From Prorocentrum cordatum (taxonomy: Eukaryota; Sar; Dinophyceae; Prorocentrales; Prorocentraceae), in NCBI GenBank assembly GCA_963575745.1, contig CAUYUJ010016059.1:1611349-1675348 (forward strand): a stretch of 64,000 nucleotides of DNA, written 5' to 3'. Below are positions 1-10,267 of this stretch, piece by piece (position 1 is the first letter of the stretch; each line of letters opens with the position of its first letter). The position numbers and the translations under genes are program-made. A model generated the notes under the pieces. It did no database searches. It was not told the DNA's origin and worked only from the letters and a program-made list of their open reading frames with translations.

Positions 1-1613
1 GGGCCAGCGGAGGGCCCGAAAACGGTGAAGCATCTCCGTTCCCCTCGTGCTGAGCGGGCCCCCTCCCCCGACGGAGGCGCCCCGGACGTCGACCACATCG
101 GCGCTGCGGATCGCACCCGACCCGTCGAGGTCGCCAATTAGTCTTGCTTCATTTAGTCTTGTTTCAGAACGTATTGAGATTCTTGGGAAATTCGAAGGTA
201 ACCCTCGAATTTCCCCAAAAACCCAAGAAGAGGTAGCTAATCGATAGGGTTGAATAGCTTTCAGCGCCCCGTCATGGTCGCCATCGGTTGGATCTGGCAC
301 GGTCGGCGATGACGCGAGCCCCTCCTCCAGCGGGTGGCTTTCCAGAGGCCATGCGCCTCTCAGGGGCAACGTCAGGGGGGTAGGCTCAGGGGGAACGCAT
401 CGGCCCCCAATCGCCCCTCCTTCGCAGGCAGGGGCCCGCCCAGGAACGTGCGGATTTGCTATGGGGGGCCTATCGCAGATCTACCAGCGACGCATCGCGG
501 ATTCCAGGTCGATGTTTCGTTCCCCCCTGGGCTGGTCATCCCTCAGTCGGGCGGGCTCTGGACCAGGACAAACTGCAGCAGAGCTTTCCGGAACGCTCTC
601 AGGGCGTTCTGGAGAGCTATGGAATGGCCACGGCGCCCGATACATCTTCAAGAGAGCCGACGGATCTCAGAGATCCCCGATTTGTCTTGGTCCGATGTTG
701 TTATTTAGTTGTCCAGGCCATGGCTTCGTCTCGCTCAGCCGCTTACCGCTGTCGCCCCCCCTCAACCTCCCTCAGCCTCTCCGCCTTGTCGTCCCACTGT
801 CGGCAGACCCTGAGATCCGACGTTGCGAAAAAGTGCAACATCGTGGAAATCGCGACCAGGGCCCTAGACCCCATCTGTCTGCTACATTTGCCGAGCCAGC
901 TAGACCTGTGCTGGTCCCTGGGCCCCCAACTGGCCGGAAACGCCCAGTGTAAGAAACATGCAACGCCCAGATCTCAGGGTGCCCAGGCCCCCGACGTGGT
1001 GATTTCTTCACGCCTTCGCCCCCCAGCTATCTTGACCCATCCCCCGGGACGGGCTTCCATCCCGCGTCGCGGTTCGGCGGTCGCGGGGCCCGGCGAGTGC
1101 CCCCCAGAGGCTGAGAAGGGGCGGACGCCGCGCGTCGTGCTTTTGTTCGTTCCCCCCCCCCCGGCTCGAGGGGGTCTGGGTGGTCCGTCGGTTCCTCCTC
1201 CTCCTCCTCCTCCTCCTCCTCCTCCTCCTCCTCCTCCTCCTCCTCCTCCTCCTCCTCCTCCTCCTCCCTCCTCCCTCCTCCCTAGCCGCCGTCCCGGCCC
1301 GAGGCTTTTGGGTGCAGGTATCCAGGATACCTGCGAAGCCTCGCGGGACTCGGCGGCCATACGCGCTCGCCCGCGCCGCCCTCGCTGGTGGCGTGCGGGC
1401 CGGCCGTGCTGCTGTGCTGTGGCGTGCGCCGCCCCCAAGGTGGGCGGGCGCACGACGGCGCGGGCGCCCGCAGTGCGCAGGGCGCGGCGCCGGCTGCGCG
1501 TGCGCGAGCCCGCCTGGCATAGGCGCGCTCGCGAGCGGCGCACGCAGTCGCGCACCTTGCTGCGCGTCGCCGCGGCAGCGGCGAGGTTGCGCGTGCACCA
1601 CAGCAGCGGGATC
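1..1613. other. 5' flank of LINE-A; no gene recognised
   Basis: This GC-rich stretch reads open for long distances in several frames only because stops are rare at this composition. I see no conserved motif before the ORF1 start at 1614. It may be the 5' untranslated part of the LINE, but the element's 5' boundary cannot be fixed. A run of 24 or so TCC units lies inside it. Confidence 0.5.
1195..1275. repeat. (TCC)n microsatellite
   Basis: An almost pure TCC run, ending in TCCC variants. It produces poly-Pro, poly-Leu and poly-Gly readings that are not proteins. Confidence 0.95.
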
Positions 1614-3383
1614 ATGTCTGGCCGTGCTGGAGGTTATGGCAGCAAGGGCGGCGGCCAGGGCCGCAAGGGCGGCGGCAAGGGCGGCGCGGGCAGCGGCCAC
1701 AGCGGGCAGAGTGGCAGCACTCCACCGTGGGCTGTGCCGCCGCCGCCACCAGGATGGTGGTGCCCGACGTGCAGAGGCCTCAATGGCCCGTCGGACCTGC
1801 TCTGCCGCACGTGCATGCCCTTGCCCGCCTGCGGGCCGCAGCACGGCGCAGCGGACCGCGGCAGCGAGGCTGGCGATCGACGCAGCCAGCCGCGCGACCG
1901 CCACCGCCGTGCCTCCGGCTCGCGCCGCCGCAGGCGATCCAGCCAGACCAGGTCGGCCTCCCGCGTGCGCTTCGCGGAGGACGAGGACGACGACGGCGAG
2001 GCCAACGAGGGCGGCCACTCCTCGGACGGCGGCGACGACGTGCTGCGCAGCCCGGCATTGGGCATTTTGCCCGCCCTGCCAGAGGCTGCCAAGGCTCACC
2101 CCGCCTGGGTCGAGCCGCCGAGTGAGGAGCGTGAGCTTGGAGCTCACCGCCGCTCGCTGCGCCAGATGGCCGCCGCCACAGGCAAACGCCTCCAGGCTGC
2201 GAAGGACTTAGGCATGTCGGCCGAGCAGATGCGCCCGCAGGAAGAGGAGTATGCCGTGCAGCTCTGTATGATCATTATCGCTCGGCCGTCAGGCGTGAGA
2301 TGTGACAAGCAACGGTCATATGTCCAGAGAGCGCAGCAGAAGCTGGAGAAAGCTCAGGATGCCGCCGCCGCAGCTCGTGCCGCCCTGGAGGACGCCGACG
2401 CCAAGGTCCAGCAGAGGTCGGCCGCCGTGGAGAGGGCCAGGACGCTGCTGGAACAGCTGGAGGCCATGCGCCCGCCTCCTGCTGCTGCTCATGAGGCAGC
2501 CGACGGAGACGTACCCATGGGCGGGGTGCCTAGCACACCGCCAGCGATGCCAGGCACCCCGCCCGACACGGCCCCGCCGATCGCCGCGCTCGCGGCGCTG
2601 CAGGCTGGGCAGCTGGAGCTGGGACAGGCGCTCGTGGGGCTCACGGGCTTGCTCGCGACGGTCCAGACGGAGTTGGCGGCGATGCGGGCCCAGGGCACTG
2701 CGGCATCGCATGCGGCCGCTCCAGAGGTTCGCCCGTTCGCTGGGCCACCGCAGCGCCTTGGGCCGGATGCGACACCTGCTGGAGAGCCTGCAGCGCCTGC
2801 GGCTGCGCCTACGGCGGCGTCGCCGCCCGCGGCACCTGCAGCAGCCCCTGCTGCCGCCCCCGCGGCGGCCACCGCAGCCGCCCCCTCGGGTGCAGCCGCC
2901 GCCGCTGGCCCTGGGCAGGGCCCGCCAGCCGCCGCCGCCGACGGGGTGCATCCCGCGCAGCGCGGGCGCCAGGCCGCAGGCGTGCGCCCGAGGGCACGCG
3001 AGGCAGAGGTCGTGGAGGCGGCGACAGATGCAGCTGATGCCGACGAAGAAGAAGAAGGATGGAAGAAGGTGGATGCAAAGAAGACTCGTGACGCCGAGGC
3101 GCGGAGGGCCCGTCGTGATGCCGAGCGCGCACGCCGACCGACTGGTCAACAGGGGCTTCGCGAGGCCATCGCGAGGCAAGAGGGAGTCGAGAGCCATCGT
3201 GGACGAGGTGCGATCCCTCCGGCTCCAGCAGGTCGTGCCGAGCTCGCCCGCGAAGCTGGAGCACCTGATGCCGCCGCCGCTGCAGAACGTCGCCAGCGTC
3301 ACAGTCGCAGCCACAGCCCTCGGCACACGCGTGCTGGTGGGGCCAAGGGATCAGATTCATCGGACCTGTCGGAGCTGGGGTGA
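1614..3383 (+). CDS. LINE-A ORF1, zinc-finger nucleic-acid-binding protein
   Basis: About 589 residues starting at an ATG followed by a Gly/Arg/Lys-rich head (MSGRAGGYGSKGGG). Next comes a Cys finger of the form WWCPTCRGL..DLLCRTC, reminiscent of RanBP2-type fingers. A coiled-coil stretch (roughly residues 240-290, rich in Glu/Ala/Arg) follows, then a long Ala/Pro-rich linker and a basic Arg/Ser tail. ORF1 proteins of LINEs bind element RNA in the ribonucleoprotein particle; that role is inferred from position and composition. The same frame stays open upstream to 456, but that part lacks any motif, so I chose the internal ATG. A deleted second copy of its coiled-coil region lies at 10.66-10.88 kb. 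Confidence 0.65.
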   Translation: MSGRAGGYGSKGGGQGRKGGGKGGAGSGHSGQSGSTPPWAVPPPPPGWWCPTCRGLNGPSDLLCRTCMPLPACGPQHGAADRGSEAGDRRSQPRDRHRRASGSRRRRRSSQTRSASRVRFAEDEDDDGEANEGGHSSDGGDDVLRSPALGILPALPEAAKAHPAWVEPPSEERELGAHRRSLRQMAAATGKRLQAAKDLGMSAEQMRPQEEEYAVQLCMIIIARPSGVRCDKQRSYVQRAQQKLEKAQDAAAAARAALEDADAKVQQRSAAVERARTLLEQLEAMRPPPAAAHEAADGDVPMGGVPSTPPAMPGTPPDTAPPIAALAALQAGQLELGQALVGLTGLLATVQTELAAMRAQGTAASHAAAPEVRPFAGPPQRLGPDATPAGEPAAPAAAPTAASPPAAPAAAPAAAPAAATAAAPSGAAAAAGPGQGPPAAAADGVHPAQRGRQAAGVRPRAREAEVVEAATDAADADEEEEGWKKVDAKKTRDAEARRARRDAERARRPTGQQGLREAIARQEGVESHRGRGAIPPAPAGRAELAREAGAPDAAAAAERRQRHSRSHSPRHTRAGGAKGSDSSDLSELG

Positions 3384-3389
3384 TGCGAC

Positions 3390-6300
3390 ATGACGGGCAG
3401 GCTTCGGGGAGTGAGATGCCTGAGCCGCCAGTGCTGCCATCATCTCACAGCCTGCCCGCGGCTGGCCAACGGCCAGCCACGTCGCCTCGTCCCCACGCTC
3501 GGATGGAGTCCGAGCCTGGGCAGCCCCGATGCCCGATTCCCGACTGCAGTGAGCTTGTCAGGCAACTACGTCAGCCTTGGCAATCTAGTGCTTCTCTCTC
3601 CCCCGCCTTTCTCGGGCAGTGCCAGACGGCCGATCACTGTCTATTTCACCCATACCTTCACAGTAGTACGATTTCTTTTTTTGATACCCACGGAGCCTCC
3701 CCCCCCCTCAGAGGATGAGCAGGTAGCTTGGGTCGAAATCCATACCGATGGGTCTGGAGGGTCTCGCCAACAATCCTTGGGAGGGCCACCGTCTTGGGCA
3801 TGGTGTGTATTTACAGTTACTACCTCGGGACGATATGTTTGTGAAGGTTACCTGTGTGGGATTGATCCTGATCTATCCAACACCGTTGCCAGCCCCTCGG
3901 GTGCCGCTGAGTTTCAAGCAGGCCTGTGGCTGGTGCTATGGTTATTGCAAGCCGACGATAGATTTTGCCAGTATCCCATTGTGGTGCACACAGACAACCA
4001 GCTTGTGGTGTCGACGGCGGCAGGTGGGACCCAGTATGCGTCATGTGGGGACTTTACGTGGCTTTTCGACGGTGCCTTGAAGTTGCTACGGCAGTATACG
4101 ACGCTCACTTGGAATCACATCCTGGGACACAACGCCCACCCGTTAAATGAGCTTGCAGATACCCTTGCACGGCTTGCCTCCATGGGCCTATTGCCGACTG
4201 TAGATGCAGACTTTCAACCGTGGTCAGTATTGCTTGCTGCCGCCGCCCATGTACCTTGGTTATGGATTACTGCCAGCGCCAACGTCGGCTCAGGGGTATA
4301 CCCGAATGTTGGTGCATGTGAAATGCCGCGTCTCGCCCCTCCCCGCCTGGACCTTCAGACTGCTTTCTCGCCGCCTGCTGGTCGCAGCCCGATTGACACG
4401 AGTGTGCCTCGTGATTCCCGTCCCTCAGGCGTGCTGTCCCTGCCTCAGGTACGATTCGCCGTGGCTAATGTGCTTACGTTACGGCCCCGCAGGAAGGCAG
4501 CAAAGGGAAAAGGCGACAGCAGGACCAGATGCCGCAACCAAGACGCGGCCGGACTCAACATGCCTGGCAGAATGCTCGCTCTTGCACATCAGTTCTCGTC
4601 TCGCCAGTTGCATCTTGTCGGCACTCTTGAGACACGGCTATGCAGGAATGGTTGGACACCAGCAGGGGATTATGCTGTCATCACTGCCGCTGCCGAGGAT
4701 CGAGGGAAGTTTGGAGTGGCCTTGTGGATTAACATGCAGCATGAGTATGATGGTAGACACACTTTGGCGCGCCGTCATGTACGTGTGCTCAGTTCCTCGT
4801 CACGCCATCTGCTAGTTGCCATTCGTGCTCCTGGTCTCTGCATTGACGTGTTGGTTGGACATGCCCCTCGCTCCCGTCGGCCACCAGACGAGATTCGAGG
4901 ATGGTGGGATCAGGTTGCGGCAGTGCTCTCTGCTCGGGTTCAGCCAGCGCCGTTGTATTGCCTGCTTGATGCGAATGCCACGGTGGGCTCACAAGTGTCA
5001 GACTCAGTGGGCGATGTGGCGCCCGGGGTTGAAAACTTCAATGGAATGTGCTTCCATAAGTTTCTTCGGGATACCGAGCAGTGTGCAGTATCTACGTTTT
5101 TGCCGTCGTACTCTGGGGCACACGGCACATGGTTACCGCCTGGGGCCCAGGGTCAAGCACCTAGACGTCGCATCGACTACATTGCCATCCCCATCGGACA
5201 GATCAACAGCGTGGTGCATCAGGGTGTCGATGTCGATCTCGATCTGTCACTACGTCGGGACGATCACTTCGTGGTCACAGCTTACATGCGTATGTGCCAT
5301 GCCGATCGGTACGAACCTGCCTTGCTATGGCCGCGATCTCGACACGACACATCGAAGTATGACGACCCTGCCTGTCAGCAGGCCTTTGCACAGGCCCTAC
5401 AGACGGTACCCCAACCCCCCTTCTCCATGCATCCGGACGACCATGCAGCACATTTGAATACGGCCTTGCTTGCGGCGGCTGAGTTAGCCTTCCCGCCTAA
5501 AGCGTCATTGTCCGGCCGCACGCCACAACATAGCTGGCTCTCCCAGGGCTCTCTAGACCTCATGAATCAGCGCATGCATGGCCGTCGTGCACTACGATAC
5601 CTAAGGTCCAGTTTGTCGCGACTGCTGCTTGCTACTGCCTTTGTGGCCTGGGCCTCGGACGGGGCCTCTGCGGGAGAATGGTTCTGTCACAGGATACACT
5701 GCAGGAGGTTCTCATATCGCGACGGGCCCTCCCACCTACCTCTACTACAGTGCTGCCGTCGGATTGCGCAGGCGACCGACAGCGTACTGGATGCGACGAA
5801 GGCTTTCATGGTCCCACTACAGTCGCCCAGCGGGAAAATCAGCCTACCCCCGTTTACGACCGACCATGTCGTCGGTTTGCGCTACGCTGGGCGTCTCCCC
5901 ACGTTGCACGAGCTGGCTGAGGCCCCCAGGGACCTACGGTATGACCTGGACATGATGTTGCGGTTCTACCTGGCGTGGTCTGGAGTTTTTTGGGCACTCA
6001 ATCTGGTCTTTCTTCGGGGGGCCGCGTACGTCATACAGACATCCACGGGACTCGACTCGGCTTGGCACTGTGCCAACATCGCCAAAGGGGTGCGTACAGC
6101 TTGGGACCGACGTCAGTTTGCCGAGGCATATGCCGCGCTGCGTCGGATCGGTGCAGGGTCTAAGAGACGTCGATTCGAGCGAGTCCCTCCTGCTTTACAA
6201 GATCTTGCAGGTCAATCGATCGACTCGGAACGACAGGTTGCACAGCGTTGGCAGCAGCACTTCGCAGGACTCGAGCATGCAGCTACGTTGCCCGTCACAG

Positions 6301-7682
6301 ACGTGCCTACGTTCGCAGGACACTTTGGGCGTACCCCCTATGCGCGCATGTCTGCCGAGCCCGTCAGCTTGTCAGCTATACCCACCCTCGCCGAATTCCA
6401 GTTCTCGTGCCGACAGGCGCGACGGTCCGCCCCAGGATGCGATGGCATTGCAGGCGGCCTCTTGAAGGCCCACCCGACATTGATCGCCGAATACTACTAC
6501 CCTCTACAACTCAAGTTTGCTCTTACACTGGTAGAGCCGATTCAATGGAAAGGTGGATTTTATCGGGACCTTATCAAGTCTGGGCAAGCCGACCCGACGA
6601 AGTGCTCCAGTTCCAGGTCCATTTTGGTCTCGTCACAACTCGGCAAGGCGTCTCGCAGATGCCTTCGGTCCCGACTACTACCATTTTTGGCCTCTGAGGC
6701 CGGGGAAACACAGTTCGGTGGGTTGCCAGGCCGAGGGACCACACATGCGTCTTTGGTGTTGCGAGTTGCACAGTCACTGGCCAAGATCAGACGGCAATCA
6801 TTTGGTGCTCTCTTTCTGGACGTCGTACAGGCCTTCTACAGGGCCATTCGTGAACTCGTGGTGCGTGCCCATCGCGATTCCGACCTCGACGACATATCGG
6901 TTGCCGCCATTGTTCGTGCAGCAGGCTTACCGCCCTCCGCCATGCAGCAGCTAACCGACCGACTCCGACAGAGAGCTGCGGCTCTCACCCGATCCGACGT
7001 CGACCCTCACACCGTCGCCCAGGTCGAGCAGTGCTATCAGGCACCCTGGTTCGTGTGTGAAGGATCAGGACAGGTTTCGCTCCCTCAACGCTCCTTTTTC
7101 CCCGGCCAACCTCTCGCTGATGTGCTCTTCGAGATGCAGATGGCTGAGTGTATGCAGGAGGTGCGTGAGAAGCTTCTGACCGCTGGTTATCCCTACATGC
7201 TCCCGATGGCCACCCAGAGATCCCTCACAGCACTCAACGCCGAGGACCCCGATGACAGGCCCCCCGCAGAGCTCCCTTTGGTCGATATCTCATATGCAGA
7301 CGACGGCACCGTAATCCTCATCATGCCCGCTGACCAGATTTACGGGGCCCTGTCCAGTTGCCTGGTCATTGTCTCAGACGCGTTTGCACGGTGTGGACAC
7401 ATTTTGAACCTCGGACCCTCCAAACTGCAGCACTCATTATGTGGCGTGGACACGGTACCAAGCGTGCGCGGCATGCGGCATGGCACGAGCATGACGGACA
7501 CATTTGTGGCGTATCGGACGTACTTGGACCGCTTCGTGCGCCGATCGTACATAATTATGTGCATCTGGGCTCCGTATTCGATGCAGGCACTGCTATGGCG
7601 CCCGAGATTCGCTACCGTGCGGCTACCACTGTCTCATCACTACAGGTACTTCGTCGCCGCGTTTTTGCAACGGACGAACTAG
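3390..7682 (+). CDS. LINE-A ORF2, N-terminal part: RNase H, endonuclease, reverse transcriptase
   Basis: About 1340 meaningful residues. RNase H is N-terminal: HTDGSGG (near residue 120), an AAEFQ glutamate, VHTDNQ, then HILGHNAHPLNELAD (near 243-257). An endonuclease follows (about 355-630) with ANVLTL, GTLETRL, LLDANA, RRIDYI and RDDHF, the Asn, Glu, Asp, Asp and His positions of APE-type nucleases. The reverse transcriptase (about 1010-1330) shows SAPGCDG, GLPGRGTTHAS, LFLDVVQAF and the catalytic ISYADDGTV. After about 7430 this frame turns to nonsense, while the frame starting near 7358 continues the LINE thumb region, so there is a frameshift near 7430-7440 and the last 80 residues of this reading are not real. 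An RNase H ahead of the nuclease is unusual, since LINE RNase H is normally after the RT. Confidence 0.85.
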   Translation: MTGRLRGVRCLSRQCCHHLTACPRLANGQPRRLVPTLGWSPSLGSPDARFPTAVSLSGNYVSLGNLVLLSPPPFSGSARRPITVYFTHTFTVVRFLFLIPTEPPPPSEDEQVAWVEIHTDGSGGSRQQSLGGPPSWAWCVFTVTTSGRYVCEGYLCGIDPDLSNTVASPSGAAEFQAGLWLVLWLLQADDRFCQYPIVVHTDNQLVVSTAAGGTQYASCGDFTWLFDGALKLLRQYTTLTWNHILGHNAHPLNELADTLARLASMGLLPTVDADFQPWSVLLAAAAHVPWLWITASANVGSGVYPNVGACEMPRLAPPRLDLQTAFSPPAGRSPIDTSVPRDSRPSGVLSLPQVRFAVANVLTLRPRRKAAKGKGDSRTRCRNQDAAGLNMPGRMLALAHQFSSRQLHLVGTLETRLCRNGWTPAGDYAVITAAAEDRGKFGVALWINMQHEYDGRHTLARRHVRVLSSSSRHLLVAIRAPGLCIDVLVGHAPRSRRPPDEIRGWWDQVAAVLSARVQPAPLYCLLDANATVGSQVSDSVGDVAPGVENFNGMCFHKFLRDTEQCAVSTFLPSYSGAHGTWLPPGAQGQAPRRRIDYIAIPIGQINSVVHQGVDVDLDLSLRRDDHFVVTAYMRMCHADRYEPALLWPRSRHDTSKYDDPACQQAFAQALQTVPQPPFSMHPDDHAAHLNTALLAAAELAFPPKASLSGRTPQHSWLSQGSLDLMNQRMHGRRALRYLRSSLSRLLLATAFVAWASDGASAGEWFCHRIHCRRFSYRDGPSHLPLLQCCRRIAQATDSVLDATKAFMVPLQSPSGKISLPPFTTDHVVGLRYAGRLPTLHELAEAPRDLRYDLDMMLRFYLAWSGVFWALNLVFLRGAAYVIQTSTGLDSAWHCANIAKGVRTAWDRRQFAEAYAALRRIGAGSKRRRFERVPPALQDLAGQSIDSERQVAQRWQQHFAGLEHAATLPVTDVPTFAGHFGRTPYARMSAEPVSLSAIPTLAEFQFSCRQARRSAPGCDGIAGGLLKAHPTLIAEYYYPLQLKFALTLVEPIQWKGGFYRDLIKSGQADPTKCSSSRSILVSSQLGKASRRCLRSRLLPFLASEAGETQFGGLPGRGTTHASLVLRVAQSLAKIRRQSFGALFLDVVQAFYRAIRELVVRAHRDSDLDDISVAAIVRAAGLPPSAMQQLTDRLRQRAAALTRSDVDPHTVAQVEQCYQAPWFVCEGSGQVSLPQRSFFPGQPLADVLFEMQMAECMQEVREKLLTAGYPYMLPMATQRSLTALNAEDPDDRPPAELPLVDISYADDGTVILIMPADQIYGALSSCLVIVSDAFARCGHILNLGPSKLQHSLCGVDTVPSVRGMRHGTSMTDTFVAYRTYLDRFVRRSYIIMCIWAPYSMQALLWRPRFATVRLPLSHHYRYFVAAFLQRTN

Positions 7683-9349
7683 ACCTCGCCCATAGGCTCG
7701 TGCTCGCAGACAGTCTAGTACTATCCGGACGACTATACAACGCTGGCGCGTGGCCCGTACTGTCAGACGCCGAAGCTAAGCTGGCCCACGGTGAGACTAT
7801 GAAGGTATATCGCGCAGCTGCCCGTGTTCGGTATTGCGAGGACGCGTCTCAGGTGTCCGACGCTCTGGTGCTTGCTAGGTTACGCAGGCCGGCCCCTGCT
7901 ATCCTACTACGTGCAGCACGACTCCGGCTATTGGGTTCACTTTTTCATACAGGACCCCTGCTGGCCTTTTCGGTTGTGGCAGCTGAATGGCACGCAGCCG
8001 CCACCGACATGAAACGACGGCGCACGACCCTTGGACAATGGTTGCAGGATCTTGAGTGGTTGCGCCTTGCCACTAGACAATGTCAGGATTTACCCCCGCC
8101 CAAGGAGGACCTACAACCGTGGGAGGACCTCATACGACGCAGCCTACCCGCCTGGAAGCGCATCATTCGCATCGGAGTGCATGCATATACACAGTACACG
8201 ACGCGCAACACACTTGCAGCACACATGGAGTCCCAGTTCTTTGATGAAGTACGCCCTGCGGGAGTGCCCCCTCGGGTATACACCGATGAGCGTGGATGTA
8301 TTATACAGCAGCCGCCGCCTGCCCCAGCACAGAGTATGGACTGCCCTTGGTGTGGGCAGTCTTTTGCACGGCATCGGGCGCTACGCACACACGTGGCTCG
8401 CGTACATAGGCAGCTAACTACACTTGCACGTGGCTATGCCAACCCGTCAGGGGTATGTCAAACATGTCTGCTCAGGTACAATGCACGGCCATATCTAGTG
8501 GATCATCTGTCGATCGATTCGCCTCGCTGCTTGCTGGCTGCTGTGCTGACTATGGACAATCCAGCCTACCACCTACAGCTACCTGCCCAACCGATACTAC
8601 CACGTGGACATACCACCAACGTACATATCCCTCGTCGCCACGTTGTCGTACCCACAGTTCGGACGCCGGGCCCCATCACCGAGATTGCGTTCGACCTTGC
8701 CGCGTTGGTGTCTCAGGAAGATGCCCGCCGAGCCCTTTTGGAAAGTGACCCGTATCTCACTCCAGAGGCTTGTGCCGCACTCCTGCCACCACCACGGCCC
8801 GCTGTGGCCGAAGGAGATGCCTCTGAGCCAGGCCAACCACCACCGGTCTACCACGAGCGCTACCCGACGCGAATGTTCTTGACCGAGCAGTTTACCGACA
8901 TTGCTGCTCAGGATTTGCCCATTGCTATCCGACGGTCGGAATATTTCGTGCTTAACCTGTACTGTGGCCGACGACGGCCTGGTGATATCCAGGCCTGCCT
9001 CGAATGGACCGAGTATCATACCGACTTCACCATTTCGGTTTTATCTATCGATATAGCGATCGACCCAGTACTAGGTAACATGATGCGACGCGAAACGCTG
9101 GAGGTATGGAAGGAGCATGTACGAGCCAGGCGAGTTGTCTTGTCAGGCGGCGGGCCACCCTGTGAGACGTGGTCAGCTATCCGTTGGTCCCCTGATGCAG
9201 GCCCTCCCCCCCTACGGTCCCATGCCGATTTCTGGGGTTTGCAGGCCGTCACTCCCCGACAAATGGAGCAGTTACGTGTTGGTAATGAACTATTAGGGGC
9301 GATGATCGAACTGTTCGCCGTGCATCTCACCGTCGGTACCTCATGCTAG
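7358..9349 (+). CDS. LINE-A ORF2, C-terminal part: RT thumb, C2H2 finger, methyltransferase-like start
   Basis: Real from about 7435, continuing ORF2 after the frameshift. It reads through the RT thumb (NYVHLGSVFDAG), then a C2H2 finger CPWCGQSFARHRALRTHVARVH and a paired Cys-His segment (CQTCLLRYNARPYLVDH). The distal part holds VLNLYCGRRRPGDIQ followed by an SIDIAID strand, then GGGPPCETWSAIRW. This order resembles motif I and motif IV (Pro-Cys) of cytosine-C5 methyltransferases; the assignment is from motif pattern only. The frame ends in a TAG at 9347-9349, directly before MEHP. The same frame runs on afterwards, so this stop is an inactivating mutation rather than the true end. Confidence 0.7.
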   Translation: MPGHCLRRVCTVWTHFEPRTLQTAALIMWRGHGTKRARHAAWHEHDGHICGVSDVLGPLRAPIVHNYVHLGSVFDAGTAMAPEIRYRAATTVSSLQVLRRRVFATDELDLAHRLVLADSLVLSGRLYNAGAWPVLSDAEAKLAHGETMKVYRAAARVRYCEDASQVSDALVLARLRRPAPAILLRAARLRLLGSLFHTGPLLAFSVVAAEWHAAATDMKRRRTTLGQWLQDLEWLRLATRQCQDLPPPKEDLQPWEDLIRRSLPAWKRIIRIGVHAYTQYTTRNTLAAHMESQFFDEVRPAGVPPRVYTDERGCIIQQPPPAPAQSMDCPWCGQSFARHRALRTHVARVHRQLTTLARGYANPSGVCQTCLLRYNARPYLVDHLSIDSPRCLLAAVLTMDNPAYHLQLPAQPILPRGHTTNVHIPRRHVVVPTVRTPGPITEIAFDLAALVSQEDARRALLESDPYLTPEACAALLPPPRPAVAEGDASEPGQPPPVYHERYPTRMFLTEQFTDIAAQDLPIAIRRSEYFVLNLYCGRRRPGDIQACLEWTEYHTDFTISVLSIDIAIDPVLGNMMRRETLEVWKEHVRARRVVLSGGGPPCETWSAIRWSPDAGPPPLRSHADFWGLQAVTPRQMEQLRVGNELLGAMIELFAVHLTVGTSC

Positions 9350-10267
9350 ATGGAACATCCTATGCCTGCGCACTGGCGACCCGACTCGGTCAGTTCATTC
9401 TATTGCCCGCCCCTACGGGCTGTTATGGCATCCCCAGCAGCGTCGGTGACCGACTTCGATCAGTGCGAGCACGGTCAGGTTGCACGTGCACCTACAAGGA
9501 TACTTGCACTGCGCATGGGCACAATGCACGGACGCTTGTGCGAGACACCTGGGCGTGGACGTTGTTCTCACGGACGTGGGGCTCACGAGGTACTAATGGG
9601 GTTCGACAGGCGACGTGACGAGTGGCGTACGGCCAAAAAGAAAACCTACCCTCCGGCCCTATGTCAAGTCCTCGCAGACAGCATAATGGACGCAGTCAAT
9701 CATATGCGCGTGACGTGTGCAGAGCATGATTGGCCAGAGGACATGAGGGAGGAGGAGGAGGAGGAGCTCCGTGGGTCGCTTGCAGCTTTTTATGTTTCAT
9801 GGGACCCGTACGTCGGTGCGGACGAGTCCTGGGCCCCAGATTTTGCGCCGACGCGTGCTAGTCGGACTCGAGCGGATCCCGAGCGACATCGGTTCCTGCC
9901 ACCTGAGCCGCAGTCGTCCTCTCAGCCCATGCCTGGAGTTGTTTTTGATCCCGAGGCTGAGGCCCGCCCCCCAGGGCCCATCGAGGCCTCGGAAGAGCAG
10001 GAGTACGCAGACGCTTTAGCGTTCCTCGATGGCACCATACCCCCTCAGCCAGGGGACTCCGAGCCACTGCATGAGCCTACCGCGTCCTCTCTTCCCCCTC
10101 CGCTCCCCCCTCAGCCAGTTGAGTTGACTGATGCGATGCGTGCACGTATTGGGGCTAACCGAGCACAGGCTCGAGAGCGACGCCGTCAACGGCTCGCACA
10201 ACGCATCGCTCCCTGGACATTCCAGCCTGGATTCGGAACAGGTATTTTGGACATGCCTCAGGTGTAA
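9350..10267 (+). CDS. LINE-A ORF2, tail after the in-frame stop
   Basis: Same frame as the preceding segment and separated from it only by the TAG. It opens with MEHPMPAHW, matching the Glu-His-Pro step that in the copia element reads FEHPAGATSW. It continues with TDFDQCEHG, RAPTRILAL and a GRGAHEVLMGF..KKKTYPPALC stretch. Together with the upstream Pro-Cys motif this looks like one methyltransferase-like or related domain. The last third is Pro/Glu-rich and ends with a basic Arg segment. Function unproven; the piece is only the end of a broken ORF2. Confidence 0.6.
   Translation: MEHPMPAHWRPDSVSSFYCPPLRAVMASPAASVTDFDQCEHGQVARAPTRILALRMGTMHGRLCETPGRGRCSHGRGAHEVLMGFDRRRDEWRTAKKKTYPPALCQVLADSIMDAVNHMRVTCAEHDWPEDMREEEEEELRGSLAAFYVSWDPYVGADESWAPDFAPTRASRTRADPERHRFLPPEPQSSSQPMPGVVFDPEAEARPPGPIEASEEQEYADALAFLDGTIPPQPGDSEPLHEPTASSLPPPLPPQPVELTDAMRARIGANRAQARERRRQRLAQRIAPWTFQPGFGTGILDMPQV

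Larger units (their letters stand above)
1614..10267 (+). mobile_element. LINE-A, non-LTR retrotransposon (near full length, inactivated)
   Basis: A two-ORF non-LTR element. ORF1 is a nucleic-acid-binding, low-complexity protein with a Cys-rich zinc finger. ORF2 starts 6 bases after the ORF1 stop and carries, in order, RNase H, an endonuclease/exonuclease/phosphatase fold, a reverse transcriptase, a C2H2 finger with a Cys-rich follow-on, and a methyltransferase-like tail. ORF2 is broken by one frameshift near 7430 and one in-frame TAG at 9347-9349, so this copy is dead although otherwise well preserved. No poly-A tail or target-site duplication was found. It lies upstream of the Rab gene. Confidence 0.85.

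Noticed and set aside
456-1613. Upstream extension of LINE-A ORF1 to 456
   Set aside because: No motif, spans a TCC microsatellite, and a good ATG with the expected Gly/Lys-rich head occurs at 1614.
1008-2147. 379-residue reverse-strand ORF opposite ORF1
   Set aside because: Shadow of GC-rich ORF1; Ala/Arg/Gly-rich with no motif.
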